From Lachnospiraceae bacterium (GTDB taxonomy: Bacteria > Bacillota > Clostridia > Lachnospirales > Lachnospiraceae), in NCBI GenBank assembly GCA_016290615.1, contig JAEEUS010000003.1, positions 1 through 64,000 of the forward strand: a stretch of DNA of 64,000 nt, given 5' to 3'. Both the position numbers and the translations under genes were made by a program. This document shows positions 51,677 to 60,671 of this stretch, one piece after another. Below the pieces are notes generated by a model. It had not been told where the DNA came from. It saw nothing but the letters and a program-made list of their open reading frames with translations, and searched no databases. Numbering within the stretch: the first letter of the stretch is position 1; each line of letters opens with the position of its first letter.

Positions 51677-52152
51677 GTCTCCTCTTCCCAGCCTTTGCAC
51701 ACATCACACCATCCAACTGAATCTGTTGCTTTTTCAAGTTCTGCAGGTGTAAGTCTAACTGATACAAACTCATTTCCTCCGGCGGGGTGAACATAGTCAA
51801 AGCGTTTCATAGAAACATCAAGCCATATCGGGATATTTGATTTGACACCAAAAGGACAGACTCCTCCAGGTTCAAACCCGGTTAATTCCTTAACTTTATC
51901 CCTAGGTATCATACTGGGTTTAGTATGAAACTGTGATTTAAACTTTGAGCTGTTTACACGTCCGTCACCTGCCATAACTACTATCACTGGTTTATCATCG
52001 ACAATAAAAGATAATGTCTTTGCTATTTCTGCTTCAGAGCATCCAAGCTGAGCGGCGGCATGTTCAACGGTGTCAATGGTTTCGCTATGCACTGTTAGTC
52101 TGTCGCCAAAACCTCTGTTATCAAGCCATTCTTTTACATTTTCATTTATCAT
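51673..52152 (-). CDS. YbaK/EbsC family aminoacyl-tRNA deacylase
   Basis: AQLGCSEAEIAKTLSFIVDDKPVIVVMAGDGRVNSSKF; GFEPGGVCPFG. Confidence 0.94.
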   Translation of the reverse strand: MINENVKEWLDNRGFGDRLTVHSETIDTVEHAAAQLGCSEAEIAKTLSFIVDDKPVIVVMAGDGRVNSSKFKSQFHTKPSMIPRDKVKELTGFEPGGVCPFGVKSNIPIWLDVSMKRFDYVHPAGGNEFVSVRLTPAELEKATDSVGWCDVCKGWEEET

Positions 52153-52720
52153 TGTTTATACCTTTTGATTCAAAGTATTCGTCCTTAAGAATTGAATAAT
52201 ATACTTCGTCAACAATGCCCTGATTACATTTGCCAGACTGTCTTATTATTCCTTCGTATTTCATACCCATTTTTATCATTGCCTTGCCGGAATTTGGATT
52301 CCCTGTAGCATGTTTGGCATATACACGATTTACTCCTACTTCTTCAAAGAAAAATTTAATTAATGCTTTACCAGCTTCCGTTACAATACCTTTACCCCAC
52401 CATTTTGTGCCTATACCATATCCTATTTCAACACTCGCTGTGTCATTGTCGATAGTTATAACCGATATATCACCAACTAGGTCTTTGTCATCTTTTAACT
52501 CTATAGTCCAGAAATAGAAATCTTTATTATCATAGGATGATATCCATTCTGATATAATCTTCTTTACTTCATCGATATTATTATAAGGATCCCAGCTTAA
52601 GAATTTTGTTACTTCTTTTTCGCTTGCCCAATTCTTATACATTGCAGACGCATCGTCTAGTACATGTCTTCTTAGAATCAGTCTTTCGGTTTCCAGTTTA
52701 ACAGTACCAATATGTTGCAT
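52142..52720 (-). CDS. GNAT (RimJ/RimL-type) N-acetyltransferase
   Basis: ETERLILRRHVLDDASAMYKNWASEKEVTKFLSW; IGYGIGTKWWGKGIVTEAGKALI. Confidence 0.93.
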   Translation of the reverse strand: MQHIGTVKLETERLILRRHVLDDASAMYKNWASEKEVTKFLSWDPYNNIDEVKKIISEWISSYDNKDFYFWTIELKDDKDLVGDISVITIDNDTASVEIGYGIGTKWWGKGIVTEAGKALIKFFFEEVGVNRVYAKHATGNPNSGKAMIKMGMKYEGIIRQSGKCNQGIVDEVYYSILKDEYFESKGINNDK

Positions 52721-52722
52721 AA

Positions 52723-53271
52723 CTATATATCCTTACAAAAATTGATTATTTCCTTTTTCTTTGGCTTTAAGTCTTCCTTGAATTCGATTGAGGTCAGGCC
52801 AAGATGCCCAGATGATTCGATATGAAGATGGCCATAAAAGTGTTCTATAGTTTCTATTATTCTTTCACATTCATGCATACCGGGACCGGTCCTTAATGCA
52901 ACAGAATATCCTTTTTTACCATCGCTAATGAAGGCGTGCGGTTCGTGAGTATCACACCAGGGAGTACATCTGTCTATAAAAGCTTTAAACTGGCCGGGAA
53001 TGTCGGCCCAATATGAAGGTGATACGGAAATGATTATGTCTGCCGTATCTATTTCATTGATGATCTTTATGATATCATCATCGATAATGCATTTTGCGGT
53101 TTTGTGACAACTGCGGCAGCCTTTACAAAACTCAAAATCATAATCATCTATGCAAATGCATTTTGTTTCATATCTAGATAAGAGTTCCTGATCGAGTATT
53201 CTTACTATCTCAGCTGTGGCGCCTTCTCTTACAGGACTGCAGTTAATGATCAATGCCTTCATAGCTACCAT
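52723..53271 (-). CDS. Flavodoxin/NADPH-dependent FMN reductase family
   Basis: ALIINCSPVREGATAEIV; FCKGCRSCHKTAKCIIDDD; SPSYWADIPGQFKAFIDRC. Confidence 0.9.
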   Translation of the reverse strand: MVAMKALIINCSPVREGATAEIVRILDQELLSRYETKCICIDDYDFEFCKGCRSCHKTAKCIIDDDIIKIINEIDTADIIISVSPSYWADIPGQFKAFIDRCTPWCDTHEPHAFISDGKKGYSVALRTGPGMHECERIIETIEHFYGHLHIESSGHLGLTSIEFKEDLKPKKKEIINFCKDI

Positions 53272-53407
53272 TCCTTTCTCATAATATATTAATGATATAT
53301 CAGTTTATCACAAATGGCTATGTTTTTATAATTTGTGTTCATCATCTTTGGGATTGGCCATGTCATCCCCAGTTTTTCATTATCGCTTTGAATAATTAGA
53401 AAAAATA

Positions 53408-53436
53408 AGGGCCGAAACTTTTATTGTTCCGACCCT
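53408..53436 (-). terminator. Rho-independent terminator of the heptad-repeat/MMPL operon
   Basis: AGGGTCGGAAC-aataaaa-GTTTCGGCCCT on minus strand followed by tattttttc. Confidence 0.85.
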
Positions 53437-53471
53437 ATGGGAAAGTTTATATGAGATATTGTTTAAGATCC

Positions 53472-55835
53472 CTATTTCTTTATCTCTTCAGATTCGATTA
53501 TGAATTTTACTGAACAATCTTCATCCTGTGATGTTCCACCGAATGACTTATATGCTTTTCCTGCATCAGATATCGCTTTGATACGGCTGTTGATACTGTC
53601 CATATCGGTATCGAATACTGATGTTAATTTCTGGATACCGTCACTGTTGAATTTGACCATTCCATCGTTAAGAGCTGTAGCACCATTAAGAAGTTGATCG
53701 ATACCGTCTGTAAGTGTTACTGAACCGTCTGCAAGAGCTTTTGAACCATCAACAAGCTGAGCGGAGTTTGCGTTTAATTCTTTAGTACCGTTTACGAGTT
53801 CTCCCGTACCACTCTTAAGAGTTGCAGTACCGTCTTTCAACGTGCTTATACCGCTGTTGAGAGCGCTTGTACCGTCTTTTATCTTTTGCGAACCTACTCC
53901 AAGCTGCTGTGTGCCGTCATATAAAGCTGATGCCCCATCCTTTAATGCAGTTGTTCCCTGTGCAAGATCTCCTGCTCCTGAAGCAAGGCTTGCCGCACCA
54001 TTTTTAAGAGCTGTTAGCTGAGATGTTGTTGTCTCAGATGTAAGTGCTGAGTATGAATCATTCAAACTTGATGAAAGCATTGCTGCACCCTGCTGAAGAC
54101 TCAATCCACTCTCACCAGGTGTTGTTATAGCTGAATTAATCTGCTGTTTAACGGCATTTGCTCCGTTTGCACCTGCCTGTTTTGCTGCGGCCTGTGCTGC
54201 TCCAGTAGCGGCGTTATCAACTACTGAAGGAATGACTCCAGATGATACTGCAGAGACTATTGCTTTGACACCTTCTACCTGCTCAGGGGTCAGTCCCATA
54301 GCTTCAAGCTGATCAGTAGGAAGATTTGAGAGCATAAGATATGAAGCAGTATCTCCATCAACTAATCCTGTTACTGATATTGATGAAGTATCTATATCAT
54401 CAGGCGATGTTTCGCTGCTTGTTGCAGCTACAATTGCATCAATACCTCCGCTTACCGAGCCGGCTGCAGAAGCTGCCTGACCTACTCCGCTTGCTATATT
54501 GCCCATCTGACCTGTTAAGGCATCTACTCCTGCACTAACTGATTCAGCACCTGTTTTAAGCTGTTTTGCGCCATTATCGACGGCCTCAGCACCATTTTTA
54601 AGACTTCCTGCACCTTCAGTTGTCTTATTGATACCACTATTTAAAGTATCCATACCGCTATCTAACTGTGAAATACCGTCTTTAAGATCATTTGCACCGT
54701 TATCAAGCTTGGCTACTCCATCATCAAGAGCAATTGCTCCGTCAGCTACCTTTCCAACACCGTCAGTGTATGCAACAACACCGTCATGAAGTCTTGAGGT
54801 TCCTGTAACTAGATCTTTTGAACCATCAGAGAGAGCCTGTGCTCCATCCTTAAGTTTGCCTGTTCCGTTTTGAAGCTGCTGACCTGCATTGGAGAACTCA
54901 TTGATAGAGTTCTGGATATCTGTTGTATCTATTGAGTCTATTCCGTCAAGACCAAGTGAATCAACTACATCTGAGCTGATCATAGTCAGTATCATACCTG
55001 ATTCAAAGTCATCAACATCTGCTTCAATAGTTACTTCACTCGGAATGTTGATATTGTCTTCGATCTTCTGCATAAGATCTTCATCTTCTATCTTTGCACC
55101 GTTAAGACTGTCAACAAGTCCAGGGAAAGCCATTCCGACTACTATATTTCTCTTACCGTCTGATATAACTGTTCCGTTTGAGACTTTTATATTGCTGAAT
55201 TTATCTTCGTCTAACATCATACCGCTGACTACAGCAAACGGTGTGTATATGGTCTCTTCTTTATCATTTATCTCAACAGTGTTCTCACAGTTGTTCTTGT
55301 ATGTCAGATCGATCTCAACATGACCGCTTTTCCCTGCAAGATCATCGGCTGCTATAGAATTACCGTTTAATTTATATGAGATATATACATCTACAGGAAG
55401 TTCTTTATCGGTTGTTCCCTGATAATATATATCGTCACCGTTGGTGTTCCAGATGTAATTGCCGTCTTTGTCTACCTGATATGATTCATCACCTTTTACG
55501 TTTGTTATATCATTAAGATTAGAAGAATCAACCAGTTCTTCTGTATTGTTCACATTCTTAAGCCAGTTACTGACAACGACCGAATCGACAACACCGTTTG
55601 GATTTGTCTTTACATATACGGTCTCCTGTTTGCTCGCACTTGAAGAGCCTGCATTTGCGATATGTTTTACTACGGTTTCGAGTTCCTGATCCTCTACATC
55701 CTCATATACTTTATCATTAGTCTCATCAACTTCTATGTTAGCTGAAGTTTTCGATTCCTTGACGTCACATCCTGTTAATGAAGCGCACACCATTGATGCA
55801 CACATGATAACTGCCAATGCTTTTTTTAATTTCAT
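53472..55835 (-). CDS. X-X-X-Leu-X-X-Gly heptad-repeat lipoprotein
   Basis: Lipobox SLTGC; long runs such as LKDGAQALSDGSKDLVTGTSRLHDGV; start ATG 55835 gives better spacing to ggag than 55844. Confidence 0.88.
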   Translation of the reverse strand: MKLKKALAVIMCASMVCASLTGCDVKESKTSANIEVDETNDKVYEDVEDQELETVVKHIANAGSSSASKQETVYVKTNPNGVVDSVVVSNWLKNVNNTEELVDSSNLNDITNVKGDESYQVDKDGNYIWNTNGDDIYYQGTTDKELPVDVYISYKLNGNSIAADDLAGKSGHVEIDLTYKNNCENTVEINDKEETIYTPFAVVSGMMLDEDKFSNIKVSNGTVISDGKRNIVVGMAFPGLVDSLNGAKIEDEDLMQKIEDNINIPSEVTIEADVDDFESGMILTMISSDVVDSLGLDGIDSIDTTDIQNSINEFSNAGQQLQNGTGKLKDGAQALSDGSKDLVTGTSRLHDGVVAYTDGVGKVADGAIALDDGVAKLDNGANDLKDGISQLDSGMDTLNSGINKTTEGAGSLKNGAEAVDNGAKQLKTGAESVSAGVDALTGQMGNIASGVGQAASAAGSVSGGIDAIVAATSSETSPDDIDTSSISVTGLVDGDTASYLMLSNLPTDQLEAMGLTPEQVEGVKAIVSAVSSGVIPSVVDNAATGAAQAAAKQAGANGANAVKQQINSAITTPGESGLSLQQGAAMLSSSLNDSYSALTSETTTSQLTALKNGAASLASGAGDLAQGTTALKDGASALYDGTQQLGVGSQKIKDGTSALNSGISTLKDGTATLKSGTGELVNGTKELNANSAQLVDGSKALADGSVTLTDGIDQLLNGATALNDGMVKFNSDGIQKLTSVFDTDMDSINSRIKAISDAGKAYKSFGGTSQDEDCSVKFIIESEEIKK

Positions 55836-55854
55836 GATATCCATCTCCTTTTTA

Positions 55855-57957
55855 TCAAACAGTCCTTAATCTATGGAACTTTATATGTTTCTCTTTTTTG
55901 TTTTTACTAACGGTAGTAAGGCAGATAACCTTATCGAATATGATCAGCATTGTAGGAAGCATTGTTAGAACTATGAACATGCTGATTAAAGCACCTCTTG
56001 CCATCAGTGAACAGAGTGATCCTATCATATCTATGTTGCTGACCAGTCCGACGCCGAATGTTGCAGCAAAGAAGCTTAAGGCACTGACCATTATAGATTT
56101 CATGCTTGCTTTATGCGCTGTAAGTACGGCTTCTTTCTTATCAAGTCCGCTTTCTCTTTCTTTTCTGTATCTTGTCGTCATCAGTATCGCATAATCAACA
56201 GTAGATCCAAGCTGTATGGTTCCTATGACTATTGAAGCTACAAAAGGAAGTGTTGTTGATGTATAGAAAGGAATTCCCATGTTTATGAATATCGCCAGCT
56301 CTATGACACCTACCAGTATCAAAGGAAGTGATATTGATTTGAAAACAAATAGGATTATCAAAAAGATCGCTCCTATTGAAACTTCACTTACTCTTGCGAA
56401 ATCCTTGTCTGTGATCTCTATCAGATCTTTTGTACAAGGAGCCTCACCAACGAGCATTGCTCTTTTATCGTATGATTTTATGATCGAACTGAGTTCATCA
56501 CACTGTCTGTTGACTTCATCACTTGCGACTTTGTATTCGCTCATGACAAGCATAAGTTTGTATTCATTACTCTCAAGTTTTTCCCTTATCTCTTCAGGGA
56601 TCATTTCCTGTGGTATATTTGGACCTACAATCGAATCTATGCCTAATACTTTCTTTACACCGTCAACTGCCTTTATGTCCGATATCATCTTCTGAGCTTC
56701 ATTTACAGGCATGTCAGCATCATAAAGTACCATATGTGTGCAGTTCATGTTAAACAGTTCATTCTGCTTTGCATTTGCCATGATACTGGGAAGATCCTTG
56801 GGGAGTGTAGAATCCAGGTTGTAATAAACGCTTGTATTCCTATAACCATAAACAGAAGGAATCAAAAGGATGACAAACAGTATCGCAAACAGCCATGTGT
56901 GCTTTACTATGAATTCCGAAACACGAGGCATATCCGGGAGCAGAGGCCTGTGTTTTGTCTTTTGGATCGCTTTATCAAATGTAAGAAGCATTGACGGAAG
57001 TATCGTGATACATGACAGTACTCCGATGAACACGCCCTTTGCCATTACTATTCCGAGGTCAAGACCGAGTGTAAAACTCATAAAGCAGAGAGCTACGAAA
57101 CCAGCGATGGTAGTTATCGAACTTCCTACAACGGAACTGATAGTATTACTTATGGCATTTGCCATTGCTGCATCTTTATCACCGTTCATGTTTTCAAGAT
57201 TCTCTTCATAGCTGTGCCAAAGGAATATTGAGTAATCCATTGTGACACCGAGTTGTAAAACTGCTGTGAGAGCCTGCGTGATATAACTTATCTCTCCAAG
57301 GACTATATTACTACCCAGGTTATATATGATGGCCATTCCTATACCTATAAGGAAGAATACTGGAGCTAAAAATGAATCCATCGTAAGTCCCAGTACCAGG
57401 ATCGCAAGTACGACTGCTATAAGGACATATATGGGAGTTTCCTTTTCAGAAAGATTCTTTGTATCGGTGACAACAGCGCTCATTCCGCTTAAAAAGCACT
57501 GCTCTCCTGTTATAGTTCTTATCTCTTCTATGGCATCCATGGTACCGTCTGCCGAAGTGGTCTCATCAAATATGACTGCCATCATGGTAGCGTTACCGTT
57601 ATTGAATGTATCATAGAGTTCATCCGGCAGCATGTTCATCGGTATTGAAAGATCTGCTATAGAGTCATACCAGATAACATCTGCCACATGATCAACACCT
57701 TCTACCTTTTCTTTGATCTTTGCGGCATCCTTTTCACTCATTCCATCTATTATAAGAAACGAGAAAGCTCCGGTACCGAACTGATCAACCAGGATATCCT
57801 GTCCGACCATTGTCTCTATGTCCTTAGGCAGATAGTAAAGAATATCGTAATTTACTCTTGTTTTGAAATATCCGATCACTGAAGGTATCAGAAGGATCAC
57901 TGATAACAGTATGATCGCTATCCTTGATTTAACTATCTTTTCACCAAATCTGATCAT
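55855..57957 (-). CDS. MMPL/RND family transporter
   Basis: Two-fold repeated multi-TM architecture; LGVTMDYSIFLWHSYEENL and LGSTVDYAILMTTRYRKER; start ATG 57957 (MIRFGEKIVKSR). Confidence 0.93.
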   Translation of the reverse strand: MIRFGEKIVKSRIAIILLSVILLIPSVIGYFKTRVNYDILYYLPKDIETMVGQDILVDQFGTGAFSFLIIDGMSEKDAAKIKEKVEGVDHVADVIWYDSIADLSIPMNMLPDELYDTFNNGNATMMAVIFDETTSADGTMDAIEEIRTITGEQCFLSGMSAVVTDTKNLSEKETPIYVLIAVVLAILVLGLTMDSFLAPVFFLIGIGMAIIYNLGSNIVLGEISYITQALTAVLQLGVTMDYSIFLWHSYEENLENMNGDKDAAMANAISNTISSVVGSSITTIAGFVALCFMSFTLGLDLGIVMAKGVFIGVLSCITILPSMLLTFDKAIQKTKHRPLLPDMPRVSEFIVKHTWLFAILFVILLIPSVYGYRNTSVYYNLDSTLPKDLPSIMANAKQNELFNMNCTHMVLYDADMPVNEAQKMISDIKAVDGVKKVLGIDSIVGPNIPQEMIPEEIREKLESNEYKLMLVMSEYKVASDEVNRQCDELSSIIKSYDKRAMLVGEAPCTKDLIEITDKDFARVSEVSIGAIFLIILFVFKSISLPLILVGVIELAIFINMGIPFYTSTTLPFVASIVIGTIQLGSTVDYAILMTTRYRKERESGLDKKEAVLTAHKASMKSIMVSALSFFAATFGVGLVSNIDMIGSLCSLMARGALISMFIVLTMLPTMLIIFDKVICLTTVSKNKKEKHIKFHRLRTV

Positions 57958-58036
57958 AATAATCACCTGTCTTTTCTTATGTCCATAAAACTGACCAACG
58001 TTCATATTTATCTTCAACCATGTTATATCAAAGAAA

Positions 58037-58072
58037 TGACCATTAGTCAATAAATTTCTACAAGTTTATTGA
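58037..58072. promoter_or_regulatory. Candidate TetR operator(s) in divergent intergenic region
   Basis: TGAC-CATTA-GTCA overlapping TCAATAAA-N10-TTTATTGA. Confidence 0.6.
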
Positions 58073-58120
58073 TTTTTTATAAATTTGGTGTTTTAATAGT
58101 CTAAAGAAAGGTTGAAAAAC

Positions 58121-58723
58121 ATGGGAAAAGCTGAAGAAAACAAGCTGAAAAAAAGAGAATCCTTATTGGATACAGCGTTTAAATTGTTCACTGAAAAAGG
58201 CATACACAATACATCCATTTCGGATATTGTTGAGCAGGCCGGTGTGGCAAAGGGAACATTTTATCTATATTTTAAGGATAAGTATGATATCAACAACAAG
58301 CTCGTGGTTCACAGAGCAAGCAAGCTTTTTGATGATGCTCTCGAGCATATGCGTGAAAATGTTGTAGAAGGATACAGAGACAGAATATTATTTGTTATCA
58401 ATGATATAATAGATTCTCTAACCGAAGATAAGGTACTTTTGATGTTCATATCAAAGAATCTGGGCCTTGGATTTTCAAGATATGCTATGGAAAGCACTGT
58501 TGTTAATGAAGAGAGTTCGATAAAGGAAGCATCAGAAAGTCTTTTGAAGGATATAGGCGATGAGATAAAGAATCCGCGTCTTATGATGTATATGATAATA
58601 GAACTGACAGGTTCTAGCATATACTCTTCCATTCTTTATGATCAGCCGGTGAAGATTGATGAATTAAAACCATATCTTTACAAAGCAATAAACAGTATAA
58701 TCGATCAGTTTGAAACTGAATGA
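58121..58723 (+). CDS. TetR/AcrR family regulator
   Basis: LLDTAFKLFTEKGIHNTSISDIVEQAGVAKGTFYLYFKDKYDI HTH; divergent from MMPL operon. Confidence 0.95.
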   Translation: MGKAEENKLKKRESLLDTAFKLFTEKGIHNTSISDIVEQAGVAKGTFYLYFKDKYDINNKLVVHRASKLFDDALEHMRENVVEGYRDRILFVINDIIDSLTEDKVLLMFISKNLGLGFSRYAMESTVVNEESSIKEASESLLKDIGDEIKNPRLMMYMIIELTGSSIYSSILYDQPVKIDELKPYLYKAINSIIDQFETE

Positions 58724-58732
58724 CGAATTAAA

Positions 58733-58768
58733 AAAGGAAAAGAAACTGCTAACAGAATCTTTTCCTTT
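58733..58768. terminator. Bidirectional terminator between tetR and his operon
   Basis: AAAGGAAAAGA-N14-TCTTTTCCTTT perfect 11-bp stem with T-rich flanks both ways. Confidence 0.9.
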
Positions 58769-58772
58769 GTTT

Positions 58773-60062
58773 TTATCTTTTTGCGAGTTCCTCGCATATC
58801 TCTTCCCATGTGACATTTTTTTCAGCCATGAGAACCATGCAATGATATAGAAAATCGCTTATCTCATACTTTATCTCATTTGGATTGGGATTCTTGGCTG
58901 CTATAACTATTTCGGTAGCTTCCTCACCAAGTTTCTTTAAGATCTTATCGATTCCTTTATCAAACAGATAATTGGTATAACTTCCCTCTTTGGGATTTAT
59001 CTTTCTGTCTTTGATAACATCAAAGACTTCTTCAAATACCTTTATAGGATTATGCTCGTTTCTTACATCTTTTGAATACAGTTCATTAAAGAAACATGAT
59101 TTGTTGCCGGTATGGCATGCTGCACCTACCTGAATGACCTTGCAAAGCAAAGTATCGCTGTCACAATCAAGATACATAGACTGCAGATACTGATAATGGC
59201 CTGATGTTGCTCCTTTGATCCAAAGTTCATTTCTCGAACGGGAGAAATATGTCATGGTGCCGGTCTCAAGCGTTTTAATATACGCTTCTTCATTCATATA
59301 TGCGACCATTAATACTTCGTCGGTCTTTACGTCCTGAACTACAACTGGAACATGCCCGTCACTGTTCTTTTTGAGATCACTCCACGGAACACTGATCACC
59401 TTTCGCGTGGTCTTTATCCCGTTCTCTTCAAGTATGTCTTTCAGGCTCTTAATGTTTTCGACGTTATCACTAATAACATCACCGCTTATGCCTACGATAT
59501 TCTCATGAGAGAACATTTCCAAAAGCTTATCAAGACTGGTTTCCGGAAGCATTGCTATATAAGGCAACATGGTAAGCTCTGCAGCATCTATGATCTCTTT
59601 GTGATAAAGGAAAAGAATAGAATGCGCATATTTATCTATTAGTTCAAGATGGTCAGCAAGCTCAGTAGAATCTTTAACGGCTACAATAATCTTTTCCTTG
59701 CCGAATTTATTTGAGACTTCTTCTATGATCTCAACATTTCCCTCTTTGGAGAAGTTAAGAGCCGCTTTATCACAACCGGCATACAGGAGTTTCTTTATAT
59801 CCTCCATGCGCTTGACATTTCCCGCGCCGTATACAGGGATGTTGATCCCTTCACATATCTCTTTAATGCAATCAAGAGCCTGTTCATGAAGTTTGTCATC
59901 ATCAGGTGAAAGATCGAATACTATGATCGCATCCGAATCATTTGCAGCATAGTATCTCGCAAGTTTTACAGGATCCTCATCTATCACTGTATCATCTTCA
60001 AAACCCTTTACTGCCTTGAGATCGCGTAGATATATGCATGGTATCATCTTCTTGACTATCAT
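58773..60062 (-). CDS. hisIE: HisIE (phosphoribosyl-AMP cyclohydrolase/PR-ATP pyrophosphatase) with extra N-terminal HisF/HisA-like domain
   Basis: C-terminal: VVVQDVKTDEVLMVAYMNEEAYIKTLETGTMTYFSRSRNELWIKGATSGHYQ, GAACHTGNKSCFF, KKLGEEATEIVIAAKN; N-terminal ~210 aa barrel-like. Confidence 0.93.
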   Translation of the reverse strand: MIVKKMIPCIYLRDLKAVKGFEDDTVIDEDPVKLARYYAANDSDAIIVFDLSPDDDKLHEQALDCIKEICEGINIPVYGAGNVKRMEDIKKLLYAGCDKAALNFSKEGNVEIIEEVSNKFGKEKIIVAVKDSTELADHLELIDKYAHSILFLYHKEIIDAAELTMLPYIAMLPETSLDKLLEMFSHENIVGISGDVISDNVENIKSLKDILEENGIKTTRKVISVPWSDLKKNSDGHVPVVVQDVKTDEVLMVAYMNEEAYIKTLETGTMTYFSRSRNELWIKGATSGHYQYLQSMYLDCDSDTLLCKVIQVGAACHTGNKSCFFNELYSKDVRNEHNPIKVFEEVFDVIKDRKINPKEGSYTNYLFDKGIDKILKKLGEEATEIVIAAKNPNPNEIKYEISDFLYHCMVLMAEKNVTWEEICEELAKR

Positions 60063-60065
60063 CTG

Positions 60066-60659
60066 TTATATTACTCCTTTAGTGCTGGCAACACCCTCAA
60101 TCCTCTCATCAATCTGTGTCGCCTGATCGAGGGCCTTTGCGAATGCCTTGAATATTGCTTCTATCATGTGGTGAGCATTAACACCGCTTAACATTCTAAC
60201 ATGAATATTCATCATAGCGCTATAGCTTAAAGCATAGAAGAATTCACGTACCATTGCTGTTTCCATTTCACCACAGTTTTCTACAGTGAAATCACATTGG
60301 AAATCAAGATATGGTCTTCCGCCAAGATCTATTGAAACAAGAGCGAGTGCATCATCCATGGGAAGGATAAAATAGCCGAATCTCTTTATTCCTTTTTTAT
60401 CTCCTATCGCTTCCTTTATAGCCTGTCCAAGTACGATACCGCAGTCTTCTATACTGTGGTGGCAATCCACATTCAGATCACCGTCAATCTTTACACTCAT
60501 GTCAAAAAGGCCATGTTTTGTAAAGCCCTCAAGCATGTGATCGAAGAAGCCTATACCGGTATTGATATCGGCTTTTCCGTTTCCATCGATATCTAGATCG
60601 AGCTTTATCTTTGTTTCATTTGTGTTTCTTTCAATTGAAGCTTTTCTCATGTGGGTCAC
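60066..60659 (-). CDS. hisB: Imidazoleglycerol-phosphate dehydratase
   Basis: GIGFFDHMLEGFTKHGLFD; VDCHHSIEDCGIVLGQA; NAHHMIEAIFKAFAKAL. Confidence 0.97.
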   Translation of the reverse strand: MTHMRKASIERNTNETKIKLDLDIDGNGKADINTGIGFFDHMLEGFTKHGLFDMSVKIDGDLNVDCHHSIEDCGIVLGQAIKEAIGDKKGIKRFGYFILPMDDALALVSIDLGGRPYLDFQCDFTVENCGEMETAMVREFFYALSYSAMMNIHVRMLSGVNAHHMIEAIFKAFAKALDQATQIDERIEGVASTKGVI

Positions 60660-60671
60660 CTTCCTTTAGGT

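Noticed and set aside
53690-54890. Repetitive DNA suggestive of a tandem repeat array
   Set aside because: Repetition is explained by the protein-level XXXLXXG heptads; DNA units are diverged, not a CRISPR or satellite.
54889-55323. 144-aa plus-strand ORF inside the heptad-repeat gene
   Set aside because: Antisense to an encoded lipoprotein; low-complexity Ser/Ile-rich shadow reading of the repeat-containing gene.
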